Counted from the first letter of the stretch, positions 1-11,383 are shown. The stretch: DNA of 64,000 bases from Nymphaea colorata (GCF_008831285.2 NC_045145.1:9424802-9488801), one strand, 5' to 3'. Numbers and translations are program-made. Notes: a model not told the origin generated them from the letters alone.

Positions 1-1614
1 CGGATGACCCAAGTCCATCGAATGAAGAGCTCCCCATTGCTGTGCGCAAAGGCACCAGGTCATGTACTTCTCACCTCGGTGGATGATGCTAAGGATGATC
101 CCAAGTGGTTACATGCTATGACAGAGGAGATGGGTGCGTTAGCTAAGAACAAAACATGGGAAGTTGTTGATATCCCTAAAGGGACACACTTAGTTGGCTC
201 TAAGTGGGTTTACAACGTGAAGTACAAACCTGATGGCACTGTAGATCGATATAAAGCTCGTTTGGTTGCAAAGGGGTTCAGCCAGAAGTATGGGATCGAC
301 TATCTTGAGACCTTTGCCCCTGTTGCAAAGTTGAAGACCGTGAGGGTTATTCTTGCTCTTGCTGTGCACAGGAAGTGGCGCATGGACCAGCTTGATGTTA
401 AAAATGCGTTCTTGAACGGCCATCTGGAGGAAGAAGTCTATATGAGCATGCCTCCCGGGTATGTTCAAGAGGGAAAATGTTGTCACCTCAAGAAAGCTTT
501 GTATGGCTTGAAGCAGTCGCCTAGAGCTTGGTTTGAGAGACTAAGGATCGTTATGAAGTCTACTGGGTACAAGCAAGGAAATGGAGATCATACCCTATTC
601 ATAAAGCAGAGAGGTGGTCTGGTGAGTCTTCTCCTTGTCTACGTTGATGATATGATTGTCACTGGCAGTGACGAAGAAGAAAACAGAAAGATGAAGGAGA
701 GATTAGCTAAAGAATTCGACCTCAAGGATCTGGGTAAGCTGAGATACTTTCTGGGGATAGAGATTGCTCGATCAGAGACAGGGCTGGTTATGAATCAAAG
801 GAAGTACACTCTTGACTTACTAAAGGAGACAGGCAAACTTGGTTGTAGGCCCTATCTTACTCCTATAGAGTCGGGAACTAAGATAAGTATCAAGACGGGC
901 ACTATTCTGGATGAGGAAGGAAAAGGGCGATATCAGAGGCTAGTAGGTAAGCTTATCTATCTTACTCTAACTCGCCCTGATATCACGTATGCGGTAAATG
1001 TGCTAAGTCAATTTATGCATGCTCCCACGGATTGTCACTGGAAGAGTGCAGAAAGAGTGTTGGGATATCTAAAGAATGACCCAGGAAAAGGACTGCTGTA
1101 TGCTCGACAAGACAAACTTACTATTGAGGGCTACTCAGATGCAGATTGGGCAGGTTGCACTGACACAAGGAGGTCTACTACAGGGTATTGTATCTTTCTT
1201 GGAGGTAACCTAGTTGTTTGGAGAAGTAAGAGGCAAGAAGTATGTTCGAGGTCTAGTGCTGAGGCTGAGTACAGGGCTGTTGCAATGGGGGTTACAGAGA
1301 TGCTGTGGCTGAAGATTCTTTTGACTGATATTGGTGTGGAACTGGGAGATAAAATGAAGATGTACTGTGACAACAAGTCTGCGATTAATCTTGCCAATAA
1401 TCCAGTTCTACATGACATGACCAAACATGTGGAGATTGACCGTCATTTTATCCGGGAACGCATTGACTCAAAGGAGCTGATTCTGCCATATATGAAGTCT
1501 GAAGATCAAGTTGCAGACGTCCTAACTAAAGGGCTTTGTACTTCTTCATTCGAAAAGAATGTTAGCAAGCTTGGCATGTTTGACATGTATGCCAAGCTTG
1601 AGGGGGAGTGTTAG
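1..1614 (+). CDS. Copia pol: reverse transcriptase and RNase H (C-terminal part, intact frame)
   Basis: The frame is open from base 1, so the polyprotein starts outside. RT begins near 190 ([26 protein letters not shown]); [24 protein letters not shown]; catalytic YVDD at 640-651; RPDITYAVNVLSQFMHAP. RNase H follows with YSDADWAG, SRSSAEAEYRA, CDNKSA and KHVEIDRHFIRERI. It ends at TAG 1612-1614, two bases into the LTR. No stop or frameshift is seen in this part, unlike most other copies in the window. Confidence 0.9.
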   Translation, partial: RMTQVHRMKSSPLLCAKAPGHVLLTSVDDAKDDPKWLHAMTEEMGALAKNKTWEVVDIPKGTHLVGSKWVYNVKYKPDGTVDRYKARLVAKGFSQKYGIDYLETFAPVAKLKTVRVILALAVHRKWRMDQLDVKNAFLNGHLEEEVYMSMPPGYVQEGKCCHLKKALYGLKQSPRAWFERLRIVMKSTGYKQGNGDHTLFIKQRGGLVSLLLVYVDDMIVTGSDEEENRKMKERLAKEFDLKDLGKLRYFLGIEIARSETGLVMNQRKYTLDLLKETGKLGCRPYLTPIESGTKISIKTGTILDEEGKGRYQRLVGKLIYLTLTRPDITYAVNVLSQFMHAPTDCHWKSAERVLGYLKNDPGKGLLYARQDKLTIEGYSDADWAGCTDTRRSTTGYCIFLGGNLVVWRSKRQEVCSRSSAEAEYRAVAMGVTEMLWLKILLTDIGVELGDKMKMYCDNKSAINLANNPVLHDMTKHVEIDRHFIRERIDSKELILPYMKSEDQVADVLTKGLCTSSFEKNVSKLGMFDMYAKLEGEC

Positions 1615-1894
1615 AATATGTTGCTGTGGGAACCGGATCCATTCCTGGACCCGGTTCTATGGGGCACGGGTACCGAGGCGGGCTCGGTACCCTAGGCGGC
1701 TTCTCCTCTCTCCCTCTTTATATTGTCACTTGTGTTTAGTGTTGAATTAAGTGAAATATAATTTTCTCTCTCCTAGGGTTGCGGTGTGCCCCTAGGTCAG
1801 AGCCTCCCCGTGGTTTTTCACCTCTTTCTGAGGTTTTCCACGTAGATTGTGTGTTCGTTCTCCACTCTCTCTCTTTGTGGTTCGTGTTTCTACA
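1610..1894 (+). repeat. 3' LTR of the copia element at 1-1894
   Basis: Begins TGTTAGAATATG directly after the purine tract and ends TTTCTACA. Its 3' half (GAGGTTTTCCACG, ending TTTCTACA) resembles the LTRs at 14242 and 19510. The target duplication cannot be tested because the left LTR is outside. Confidence 0.8.
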
Positions 1895-2179
1895 GTTTCA
1901 ATAACACGATCTCCTAAAGGCAGGCCTCTCCCAAACTTTGAGCCTAGCCATTTCCAAAATTTCTTAGTCCAGCTACATTTAAGAAACAGGTGAGGTGCTG
2001 TTTCTTCCTCTTTCTTACATAAGACACATTGGTTTGCAAGTGGAAAGCCTTTTCTCTTACATCTATCAAAGGTAGCCAGCCTATTATGGGCCGCTAGAAA
2101 GGTGAACTATGCTGCATTAGGGGGTGCTTCTGAAGTCCAGATGTCGCTGTTCCATGCAGTTCTATTCCTTTTGATCCTA
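1895..2179 (-). mobile_element. LINE (L1-type) remnant, C-terminal zinc-finger RT region, second half
   Basis: The minus-strand translation reads RNRTAWNSDIWTSEAPPNAA, one stop, then FTFLAAHNRLATFDRCKRKG, CVLCKKEEETAPHLFLKCSW and KFWKWLGSKF. The CxxC...HLFxxC pattern is the zf-RVT region at the end of plant L1-type LINE ORF2. It continues in frame from 8816-8965 once the element 2180-8815 is skipped. The copia element at 1-1894 abuts its other side. Confidence 0.8.
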
Positions 2180-2398
2180 GTTGTCAAGGCGCCCAGGCAG
2201 TGCCTATTGCCTAGGTGGGACTAGGCGCGCCTAGGCAAAAAAGGCGACCTTTTTATTTTTTGGTTTTTTTAGTTATGTTAACCATTACATAATAAAATTA
2301 TGTAGTTACTGACTGAACTGTAAGCTTCTATTCCAAGTAAAACTTGAAAAACTGTTATGTTTTGTTCTATTCTAATTGAATGATTATACTTTCTAAGT

Positions 2399-2603
2399 TG
2401 TTACGTTGAGAAGTAGAGAAAGGTAGCAGTCCAAAAAAACGTACGGCTGCTCCTGTTTTCATTAGACTAAATAGGATTAGGGTTAAGACTAACCCTTTAC
2501 ATAAAGAGTCCACCAAAATATTAAAAATTCAGAAAGCTACCTAATACTAAATACCAAAACACATAACACTTTAAATATCAAAAAGCAACACGTTTTCTCA
2601 ACA
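2399..2603 (-). repeat. 3' LTR of copia copy A
   Basis: 205 bases, same termini as 7703-7930, preceded in element orientation by the purine tract CTTGAGGGGGAG (2604-2615 on the plus strand as its complement). Confidence 0.9.
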
Positions 2604-2610
2604 CTCCCCC

Positions 2611-4486
2611 TCAAGCTGGAGCATAGATGTCTATCATGCTCAGCTTGCTACAACACTTCATGAAATTGGATATTGGAAGAGTTTTGGTAAATATGTCGGC
2701 AGGTTGGTCTTCGGAAGCAACATACTCAGTAGAGATAATCCCTGCTTGGACTAAGTCTCTAATGTAATGACAATCAACTTCAATATGTTTGGTCCGCTCG
2801 TAGAAGACCGGATTATTTGCTATGTAAGTAGCCGCTTTATTATCACATTGCATTTTTATAGGCAGCTCAACCTGAATTCCAAGACCTTCTAGCATGCCTT
2901 TCACCCATGTTATCTCAGTGGCTGTTTGGGCCATGGCTCGATATTCTGACTCTGCACTTGATCGAGCAACAACAGCTTGTTTTTTACTTCTCCAAGAGAC
3001 TAAGTTGCCACCAACAAAGATACAAAATCCCATAGTGGACTTTCTGTCATCAACTAAGCCTGCATAATCTGCATCAGAGTAAGCTTCTATCTGAAGTGAG
3101 GTGCTTCTTCTAAATAATAGACTCTTTCCCGGGGAGCCTTTTAGAAATTTCAATAATAACAGAGCTGCATCCCAATGGGCTTTCCTCGGCTTGTCCACAA
3201 ATTGGCTTAGTTTTCCCACAACAAAGGATATATCAGGTCTAGTAATTGTTACATATAATAGCTTTCCAATGAGAGACCGATATGATTTGCAATCAACAGG
3301 CTCAGATTTGTCATCATATAAATGAGTGCGAGAATTCATAGGTATAGAAGCTGGTTTAGTTCTAGTCATACATGTTTCGTGAAGCAAATCAAGAACATAT
3401 TTTCTTTGAGAAAGGACTAGACCTTCTTTGCTCCTTGCCGCTTCTATCCCCAAGAAGTAACGTAGAAGCCAAGATCTTTAGTAATAAAATGTTGCTGCAA
3501 ATATTCCTTTGTGTCTTGTATTTCTTGTTCATTGTCACCAATTAAAATAATATCATCCACATATACCACTATAACAACTATACCTTTGGAGGTCCTTTTT
3601 ATGAACAATGAATGGTCTAGAGGCGATCTCTGAAACTCAAACTTAAACACAACGTCACACAACTTCTGAAACCATGCTCTAGGACTCTGTTTCAAACCAT
3701 ATATAGCCTTCTTTAACAGACATAACTTGGTACACTCCCCCTGTTTCTCAAAGCCGGGTGGTTGCTGCATATAGGCTACTTCAGTTAAATCCCCATAAAG
3801 AAAGGCATTTTTAATATCAAGTTGGTACATGTTCCAACCATAATGAACTGCAATAGATATAATAAGTCGTATAGTGCCCAAACGTGCCACAGGAGAGAAG
3901 GTTTCAAAGAAGTCAACACCATATGTCTGTGTGTACCCTTTTGCTACCAAACGTGCCTTGTAGCGCTCAACTGTACCATCTGAGTTGTACTTGATAGTGA
4001 AAACTCATTTCGAGCCAACAATATCTACCCATAAGGAGGTTCAACGAGATCCCAAGTGTGACGAGATATTAGAGAATCCAACTCCTCCTTCATAGCCTAG
4101 TACCACTTAGAGTCCAACATAGCTTGTTCATGTGAAATAGGAATGGATGTAGCTGACAAGGCATCAATGAATTTGCGCATATGATTTCCTACATGAGCTG
4201 TACAAACAAACTTAGAAAGAAGATGAATTGTACATTGTCTAATCCCTTTACGCAGAGCAATAGGTAATTCATCAGGAACTGGAGCATTAAGGGAACAGTC
4301 AGGCATGTTATGCAATTCAAAACTACTTACCTCCTGAGAGCAAGATGGTGCTGGGTCATTAGATGATGGATTTCTTCTTGAATATGTAAGAGGAGGATCT
4401 TTAAACCGAGGGATGGAGGGTGATGATGAACAAGGAAGGGACTCAAGAGGAATTGGAGGAATTGGAAGTGGAACCGAAGATGGCAT
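2611..4486 (-). pseudogene. Copia copy A reverse transcriptase and RNase H, frameshifted
   Basis: Three overlapping frames: 4486-4097 (linker and start of RT), 3950-3444 ([48 protein letters not shown] at 3552-3563) and 3453-2611 ([77 protein letters not shown], ending YAPA). Frameshifts near 3450 and around 3960-4090 disable it. Confidence 0.85.
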
Positions 4487-4513
4487 CTCAGACTTAGGAT
4501 TTGAAGGACTTGC

Positions 4514-4967
4514 AAGAAAGAATGAGATGACTCGAGAAAGGTTACATCGGCATTGACAAACTCTCGATTAGATATAGGATCAAGGCATCGATACCCCTTT
4601 TGATTTTTAGAGTATCTCACAAACACACATTTACTTGCTTGAGCAGCCAGTTTATCTCGATTGGGACCAAGTTTATGGACAAAGCATGTGCACCCAAATA
4701 TACGTGGGGGTAACGAAAATAAAGCTCTATTTGGGTATAGAAGAAAGAATGAGATGACTCGAGAAAGGTTACATCGGCATTGACAAACTCTCGATTAGAT
4801 ATAGGATCAAGGCATCGATACCCCTTTTGATTTTTAGAGTATCCCACAAACACACATTGACTTGCTTGAGCAGCCAGTTTATCTCGATTGGGACCAAGTT
4901 TATGGACAAAGCATGTGCACCCAAATATACGTGGGGGTAACGAAAATAAAGCTCTATTTGGGTATAG
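4514..4967 (-). repeat. 227-base tandem duplication inside copia copy A
   Basis: 4514-4740 and 4741-4967 are near-identical direct repeats; both encode [18 protein letters not shown] and NREFVNADVTFLESSHSF. Position offset is 227. The sister copy at 43100 has this segment once. Confidence 0.88.
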
Positions 4968-6080
4968 AATTTGTATTGGAATTTTGTTGTCTATGGAAGA
5001 TGATGGCATTCTATTTATTAGGTAACATTCAGTCAAAATTGCATCTTCCCAAAATTTGGAAGGCATATGAAAATGAATCATGATGGTGTGGGCTACATCC
5101 AACAAATGGCGATGTTTTCTTTCAACTACACCATTCTGTTGAGATGTGTGAGGGCATGTAAAATGTGGAACAATACCAAGGGATTTGTAGAATTCAAATA
5201 AATGAGAGGATTTGAACTCGAGAGCATTATCAGTGCGAACAACCTTGACACAAGAATTAAATTGAGTTTTTATTTCCAATATGAAAGATTTCAAGATACA
5301 AGGAGCTTCAGTTCTGTCTTTCATCAAAAACACCCAAGTGACACGAGAGAAATTATCAACAATGGAAAGATAATGACGAGACGACAACCGACTTGCAACC
5401 CGACGAGGCCCCCAAACATCAACATGAACTAAATCAAATAGACATTGACTAGACTGACTTTGACTCGATGGAAAGGAAGTACGACTATGCTTGCCCAGTT
5501 GACAAGCTTCACACTCGATAGACGTTGTGGAAGAGATTTGAGAACACAGCAGCCGAAGTTTAGGGAATGAAGGATGACCCAATCTGAGATGCCACTGGAA
5601 GGCACTTGAAGTAGAATCAACATGGAATGACGCCTCCTTAGGGGATGTATCCAAGATGTATATTCCATCTATCTCATGGCCTCCACCAATCTTCCTCCCA
5701 GTCGATAGATCCTGAAATACACAAGTACCCGAGTCAAAAATAACTCTGCAATTCATCTCTTTAGTTAGTTTGTTTATAGATAATAAATTCTTCGGGAATT
5801 CAAGAGCATATAACACATCATGAACATGCAAAGAAGGAGAAAGATAAACATCTCCACGTCCTTCAACTGGCGATAGTCTTCCATCCGCCAAACGAACATG
5901 TTGAGGAGAATCAATTTTCTGTAGGTTTAAAATACTAACATCTCCACAAAAGTGTTTAGATGCTCCAGAATCAATTATCCAACAACCTTTAGAAGTAGTG
6001 TTACCTGCAGAGTATGCTGAACTTGTGACAACTGTAGATGCCAATGAGGTAGAAGGAGTAGCATTAGACCTATGCTCCAT
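4617..6080 (-). pseudogene. Copia copy A protease, pre-integrase and integrase
   Basis: Protease motif [14 protein letters not shown]; pre-integrase [16 protein letters not shown] and [11 protein letters not shown]; integrase [60 protein letters not shown]; then [20 protein letters not shown]. The D, D and E positions of the integrase core are visible. The frame ends inside the 227-base tandem duplication (4514-4967), whose length is not a multiple of three, so it is cut off from RT. Confidence 0.85.
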
Positions 6081-6268
6081 AATTAAATCAATTTCAGCTG
6101 GACTTAAATTAAGAGATGCAGCATCTACGGAAGCAGCAGTGGGACAGGATGTGTATTTGGAGTAGAGTTGGATGAAGATGTCACAGACGAAGAAGTGGAT
6201 GAGTTAGGTTTACCCACTTTATTCCAGCACCTATCCTCTAGGTGACCAAGACGACCACAATATGTGCA

Positions 6269-7054
6269 CTAAAGTCTTCCACGTCCTCCAGGGCCTCGGC
6301 CTCTTCCTCTACCACGGAAAGAGTATAGACCACCTCTTCCTCCTCCAAATGAGGCAAGGGCAGATGGCTGCGAGTTGTTCGAGGATGGAGGAAGAATAAC
6401 AGCCAATCTGTTTAGTCTATTGAAGGCCTCATCAAGATCGGGAAAATCAGAGCCTGTAAGCATTTGAGCCTTGGATGCTGAATAATCAGAAGATAAACCA
6501 GCAAGAAATTTAACCACAATCATTTGCTTCATGTGAGATTTGAGAAATTGCTTACAGGGCGGTTTTAAGGAATTCATCTTTTCATAAGTAAACTTCAACT
6601 TTGTAAAATATTCTGTCAAATCCATGTCACCTTGCTGCATTTGTAGCAATTCTTGCTGAACCTGTAAAATTTTGCTGATATTTTTATCTTGAGAATACGT
6701 CTGCCGAAGAGAATTCCACATATCTTTGGCTGTATTATAATAACAAAGTCCTGCTGCAATGTGGGGCTGAGTGCTATTCATTAGCCAAGCACTAATAATG
6801 CTGTTTTCTTCCTCCCACCGTGCGTATTTACCAATTTTTTCAACTGGTTCATCTTCTTCTAATATATATTTCTTCCCATGTCCAACGACCGACAACATGA
6901 AGGTTCTAGCCCATACATCATAGTTGGCTCCATCAAGTTTGATAGTAGATCCAAACGAAAAAGGATTTGAGAAAGCTTTGTATTCAACACTTGCCTCTAA
7001 GTGTTGATTTCCAGATTCAGTTCTATCAAATTGCATAGATCTGTTTGCAGCCAT
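6269..7054 (-). pseudogene. Copia copy A gag (capsid, UBN2 type), stopped just before the zinc knuckle
   Basis: 261 codons from ATG 7054: FGSTIKLDGANYDVWARTFM, MWNSLRQTYSQDKNISKILQ, LTEYFTKLKFTYEKMNSL, ending in an RGRGRGRGPGGRGRL stretch. The TAG at 6266-6268 sits where sister copies have Gln, and the next codons encode CTYCGRLGHLEDRCW, the CCHC knuckle. A frameshift lies further on, near 6140-6170, because the protease frame begins in another phase. Confidence 0.85.
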
Positions 7055-7689
7055 GATAAAACCACGAAACCAGGCCCACTATAGACTGAAAATCAACCTG
7101 CGGCTGGAAAAAAAAAAACTCTGCACCACACGCTAGGCAGATCAGACGTTATTATATATTTTTTTTTATAATCAACGTCTGAAAATCAAACCTGAGACGG
7201 AAAAAACGTCTGATCTGATATTATATATAATTTTTTTAGATAATAACATCCACTGAATCAGATCTGATCAACACCAACAATTTGCAACGACACCATCAAG
7301 GTTAGATCTGATACACTTCTGTATTCAGATCTGAACTGTTGAGAAAAAACAACAACTTTTTAACGTCGACATTCAGATCTGAACCAAAACAGCAACTAGT
7401 CGACTTCGACCTTCAGATCTGAACGTCAACAGCAACACATCGTCTTCAGCAACATGAGGGACTTCGACCTTCAGATCTGAAGGTCAACAACAACACATCT
7501 TCTTCAGCAGCAACATAGGGTACAGATCACGTCTCTACATGAAGAACGTGATCTGCCCCTTTTTCTTTATCAAGCAGTCCCACCGACAGCAGCAACCTTA
7601 GACGCCCAACTTGATCGAGAATGATAGGAAGAGAAAAGGAGAGAAAGAAAAGCCGCGTGAAACCCTAGACGTCACAGTCCTAGGTCGGA

Positions 7690-7702
7690 GGCTCTGATAC
7701 CA
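7690..7702 (-). other. Primer binding site of copia copy A
   Basis: TGGTATCAGAGCC on the minus strand, immediately after the 5' LTR; complementary to the 3' end of plant initiator-Met tRNA as usual for copia elements. Confidence 0.9.
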
Positions 7703-7930
7703 TGTTACGTTGAGAGGTAAAGAAGAACGAGAGGAAGGAGGAGAGAAAGGTAGCAGTCCAGAAAAACGTACGGCTGCTCCTATTTTCATTAGACTAAATA
7801 GGATTAGGGTTAAGACTAACCCTTTACATCAAGAGTCCACCAAAATATTAAAAATTCATAAACCTACCTAATACTAAATACCAAAACACATAACACTTTA
7901 AATATCAAAAAGCAGCACGTTTTCTCAACA
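7703..7930 (-). repeat. 5' LTR of copia copy A
   Basis: In element orientation it starts TGTTGAGAAAACGTGC and ends CTCAACGTAACA, directly followed by the primer site. 228 bases; about 23 bases longer than its partner because of a purine-rich block near 7715-7750. Confidence 0.9.
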
Positions 7931-8815
7931 TAAGTAAAGCCAAAAAGTAAAACATGAAAAACAGTTCAGTTCTTGTTTACATGACAGATTAACAGTACAT
8001 TTCCAGCTTGATTACATTCTGAAAAACTGTGCTATTCTGTTCTACCTGATGCCTCAGTTTGATACACAAAAAAAAACACGTCATTCTTGTTTACATACTG
8101 GACAATGCTTGCATTTCTTATAGACTATTTCAGTTATAGACCTTATAGACTATTTCATTTGAATCATTTCAAACAAAAATCATATCAAATCAGTACATAT
8201 AATATACATTATAAGTTTACAACAGATTGTACATATAATATATAATATATAATATACATATAACACATCACCCTCACAAATGAGAAAATAACTCTGTATT
8301 CAGGTTGCATAGGTCCGCACGTATTTCTCTAATTACTAAACATGCACTAAACAAGAGAAACTGGTGGTCTTTTTACCATAAACCTAGGTTTTAACATGGG
8401 TAAGAAGGCTGGCATAGGTTCCACAAAATATGTTTTAGAGCACATGAGAGATACAGAAATTCATTGGTTTTATAGAATATGTACTTAACGTATGGCTGGA
8501 ACTTCCACTTGATGAGTTGATATAGAATATGTAATTAACATACAACAAACTGTACTTGATTAGCAGAAATTATATAATATAACTGCATGTAACATAAGTA
8601 TATATGGTATAACAGTGTATAATGAAATTACAAGACTTAGTTTGAAGGGAAGGTGACTTTTAACCTTCCATGGACTAGGCACTAGCACACCCAGTCCAGA
8701 CTAGGTGCACCTAGGCGCTCTAACACATGTTGCCTAAGTGATGGACTTAGGCGACGGGTGTGGACTCACGCCTAGGTGCCTAGGCGTGGATTAGTGCACA
8801 CCTTAACAACTAAGC

Positions 8816-8965
8816 TTTTGATCCTAATGTGATCACAGATCTCTTTACAAGAGAGGGAAGAAACTTCATTGTCGTCCCACCAGAGATGGTCAGGTCAATC
8901 AGTTAATTGCAAGGAGTCAATAGCATGATTGATCCTCAAGGCTGGTGCATCATCGCCTGCACTTG
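8816..8965 (-). mobile_element. LINE (L1-type) remnant, first half
   Basis: Minus-strand frame LRINHAIDSLQLTD, stop, PDHLWWDDNEVSSLSCKEIC then DHIRIK, which joins in phase to RNRTAWNSDIW at 2179. The shared 11-base duplication TTTTGATCCTA (2169-2179 and 8816-8826) marks where the LINE was split. Confidence 0.75.
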
Positions 8966-9053
8966 GGCTCCATCCAATTTGATCTGAGCCACAGTCTTGT
9001 CTAAGTGGCTCTCCACAACCCCAAAATGAGCACCAACCAGTCTTTGGTTAATA

Positions 9054-9422
9054 ATGCCACACCCCCGAAATCTTTTAAGTTGCAGCAAGGTGATTAAACA
9101 CTTGCACAAAATTATGCATTGGTCTGTGTATGAAAGACTTAATTTTGTTTATCCCCCTTACTGCACTCACAAGTCTCATCAAGAACAGACAACGGTTGTT
9201 TTGTCTGTCTCAGGAGTTTTTGTTCCTAAGGATCAAATGCTTATTGGGTTGAATATCTCTACATTAGCTGATGCCTCCAATCAGCTGAACAATCTTGCCA
9301 TCACCCTTCCAACTTCATCCTCCCAGGCTCACACTTCTACCCTTGTTATTTCTGGAGGAAAGGGTCATGGAACTGCCAGTGGCCTGAAGGGAAAAGGTCA
9401 TGCACGTGGTGGTGGAGGCTAA
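9054..9422 (+). pseudogene. gag remnant of copia copy B
   Basis: MLIGLNISTLADASNQLNNL then AITLPTSSSQAH aligns with QMLTGSDFPDLDEAFNRLNR of copy A gag. A Gly-rich tail follows near 9360-9420. The upstream part of this frame is not recognisable. Confidence 0.55.
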
Positions 9423-10119
9423 GACAGACTGTAGTGCTCTTACTATAGGAAGCAGCGACCTCTTGAGGATCATTGCTCAATTAAGCATGGGTGCCCCTCA
9501 TCTACATCTGTGCCCAATAAAACCATTGGCTAGGTGGCAACCTCAACTACTGAGTCAGGCACCTTTTGTTAGGTGGACTTTGTCATTCTTAGTTGCGTAG
9601 AATATGATAAGTTGATTGCTCAGAGTTCTTCATAAGTGTTTGCCTTTACAGTGATGGCTCATTTAGCATGCCCATTAGACAATGGATTATTGATTCAAGG
9701 GTTTCACAACATTTATGGGGCACTGCCCAGCATTTCCCTAGATGTGGGTGGTGCAGGTGCAAGTGCTGCAATTTATTTAAAAAAAAAAAAACATGGGTGC
9801 AGGTACAGCGAGGATATATGTATAGTTAATAACTATATAATGGAACTAATAATAAAGCTTTTCACAGTAATAACATAGCAATCAATGATTAACAGACCAT
9901 GATTTATCAATGATCCGATGAGAAAGAAAGATATTTGTTTATTTCTGCACCCAAGCAACACCCAAGTCGTGCATGGCATGACTTGGGTGAGGCAACCTTT
10001 TCGAAAAGTCTGTGTTACTTATTCATGCTCCAACCTTTTCTCAGTATTTATTATGAGCTATGTTACTCAAGAACTTAAGTATCATGTAACCTTTCACCCT
10101 CTACATTGTGTATTTTGGA

Positions 10120-11383
10120 ACTTATTAATGGGGAAGACGATTGGTGGATGCCATGAATTAGGAGTTGTTTATTATCTCAACCAACCAGCTGGAGTAGCTC
10201 ATGCATCGTGGAGTCAGCCTCGGGTTTTTTTCAGTGGCACCTTTGTCTAGGACATCCTTTCTTGTCTAACCTATGTCGAACCTTTCCTCATATGTCTTTT
10301 AGGACGTCCTTTCAGTGCAAAGTCTCTCAGATGGGAAATCATCATCGTGTTTCCTTTTTGTCGAGTCAAAATCCTTCTAACCTTTTGATCTTGATGTATG
10401 CGGGGTCGAGTACAGTTCCTACTAGGATCTTGATGTATGCGGGGTCGAGTACAGTTCCTACTAGGTCTCAGTGTCGATACTATTTTGTCATTGTGGATGA
10501 TTACTTAAAGTTGTGGTGCTTTTAAAAAAGGAGAGATCTAATGTGCCTTATATTCTCAAATCCACTACCACTAGAATGAAAACTCAATTTTCTTTCATAG
10601 TCAAAGTTGTCTGCGCTGACAATACTCTTAGATAATTGCTACAATTTGTCGAGAACATGGGATTCAAAATTGAACTTCTGGTGCTCGTTCTTTTAAGCAA
10701 AATAGGGTAACTAAGAGGAAACACAGACATTTGCTTGGTGTTGCATGCACCACTATGATTCAATTTGATATGTGTCCATTATTCTGGAGAATGCCATTCT
10801 TACAACCTGTTATTTCATGAACTATATACCCTCAACAACTGTGAATGACCAAATTCCTCTCTAAATTTGTACCTTCATGGTCTCTTGTTCCATATCTCTC
10901 CCAAATCTTTGGATGTGTTTGTTTTTTACATAAACTTGGACCAAATCAAGAGAAAAAAGTTATCCTCACAAGCTATCAAATATGTTTTCTGCAAACCATG
11001 CAAGAAAAAATGGATGTCTTGCTCTCTCGAGGTATATAGAAACTTCTCTCCTCCTTCTAATGTAGATATTGTTGGATGCAAATGGGTTTAAACTATTAAA
11101 TATCACTCTGATAGCACTATCGAAAGACATAAAGCACGTCTGACTACAATGGGCTATATTCAAACGTATAGTGTGGATTTCTTTGAAACTCTCAACAGAG
11201 TACTATATAGTTAGTTATTTTTGTGGCAGTACATTATGGTTGGAGTATATCTCAACTAGAGGTGAAAAATGCATTTACCTATTGGGTTTTGTCTTTGACT
11301 ATTTACATGCAACAGCCACCTGGATTTGAATGATAGGAGAAGCGTGAAAAGATATGCAAATTAAAGTCAGTTTATGTATAAAC
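10120..11383 (+). pseudogene. Protease/integrase and RT remnants of copia copy B
   Basis: Fragments in several frames: GKTIGGCHELGVVYYLNQ (10131), FFQWHLCLGHPFLSNL (10229), a YYFVIVDDYLK-type integrase stretch (10471), IFGCVCFLHKLGPNQEK (10899), VDIVGCKWV (11060), and a degraded RT start up to a QPPGFE-like motif near 11310. Many stops; no function expected. Confidence 0.6.
10388..10465 (+). repeat. 39-base in-frame tandem duplication in copia copy B
   Basis: 10388-10426 and 10427-10465 are identical and encode ILMYAGSSTVPTR twice. Confidence 0.9.

Larger units (their letters stand above)
1..1894 (+). mobile_element. Ty1-copia retrotransposon, 3' part (runs off the left edge)
   Basis: Contains reverse transcriptase, RNase H, a purine tract (CTTGAGGGGGAG) and a 3' LTR. 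The 5' LTR, gag, protease and integrase lie outside the window. Same lineage as the elements at 14242-19748 and 45374-47131, judged by near-identical RT and RNase H wording. Inserted into a LINE remnant that starts directly after the LTR. Confidence 0.92.
2399..7930 (-). mobile_element. Complete Ty1-copia element, copy A (two LTRs, TSD taagt)
   Basis: Both LTRs, primer site, gag, protease, integrase, RT, RNase H and purine tract are present in order on the minus strand. The 5-base target duplication taagt is at 2394-2398 and 7931-7935. I count about five or six substitutions plus one gap of roughly 23 bases between the LTRs. Coding is broken by a stop before the zinc knuckle, frameshifts and a 227-base internal duplication, so it should be non-autonomous. 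A truncated sister copy lies at 40925-44336. Confidence 0.93.
2180..8815. mobile_element. Terminal-repeat DNA element with GGCGCCTAGGC-rich ends, carrying a whole copia element
   Basis: Ends are GTTGTCAAGGCGCC on the left and CACCTTAACAAC on the right, an imperfect inverted pair, with CCTAGGC-type motifs repeated inside both ends (2180-2250 and 8685-8800). Flanked by TTTTGATCCTA at 2169-2179 and 8816-8826. No transposase frame is seen; apart from the nested copia at 2399-7930 it holds AT-rich DNA. The 11-base duplication suggests a Mutator-like or similar DNA element; the superfamily is uncertain. Confidence 0.6.

Noticed and set aside
10388-10465. Possible CRISPR-like repeat
   Set aside because: Only two abutting units without spacers; it is a tandem duplication in a retroelement remnant, and this is plant nuclear DNA.
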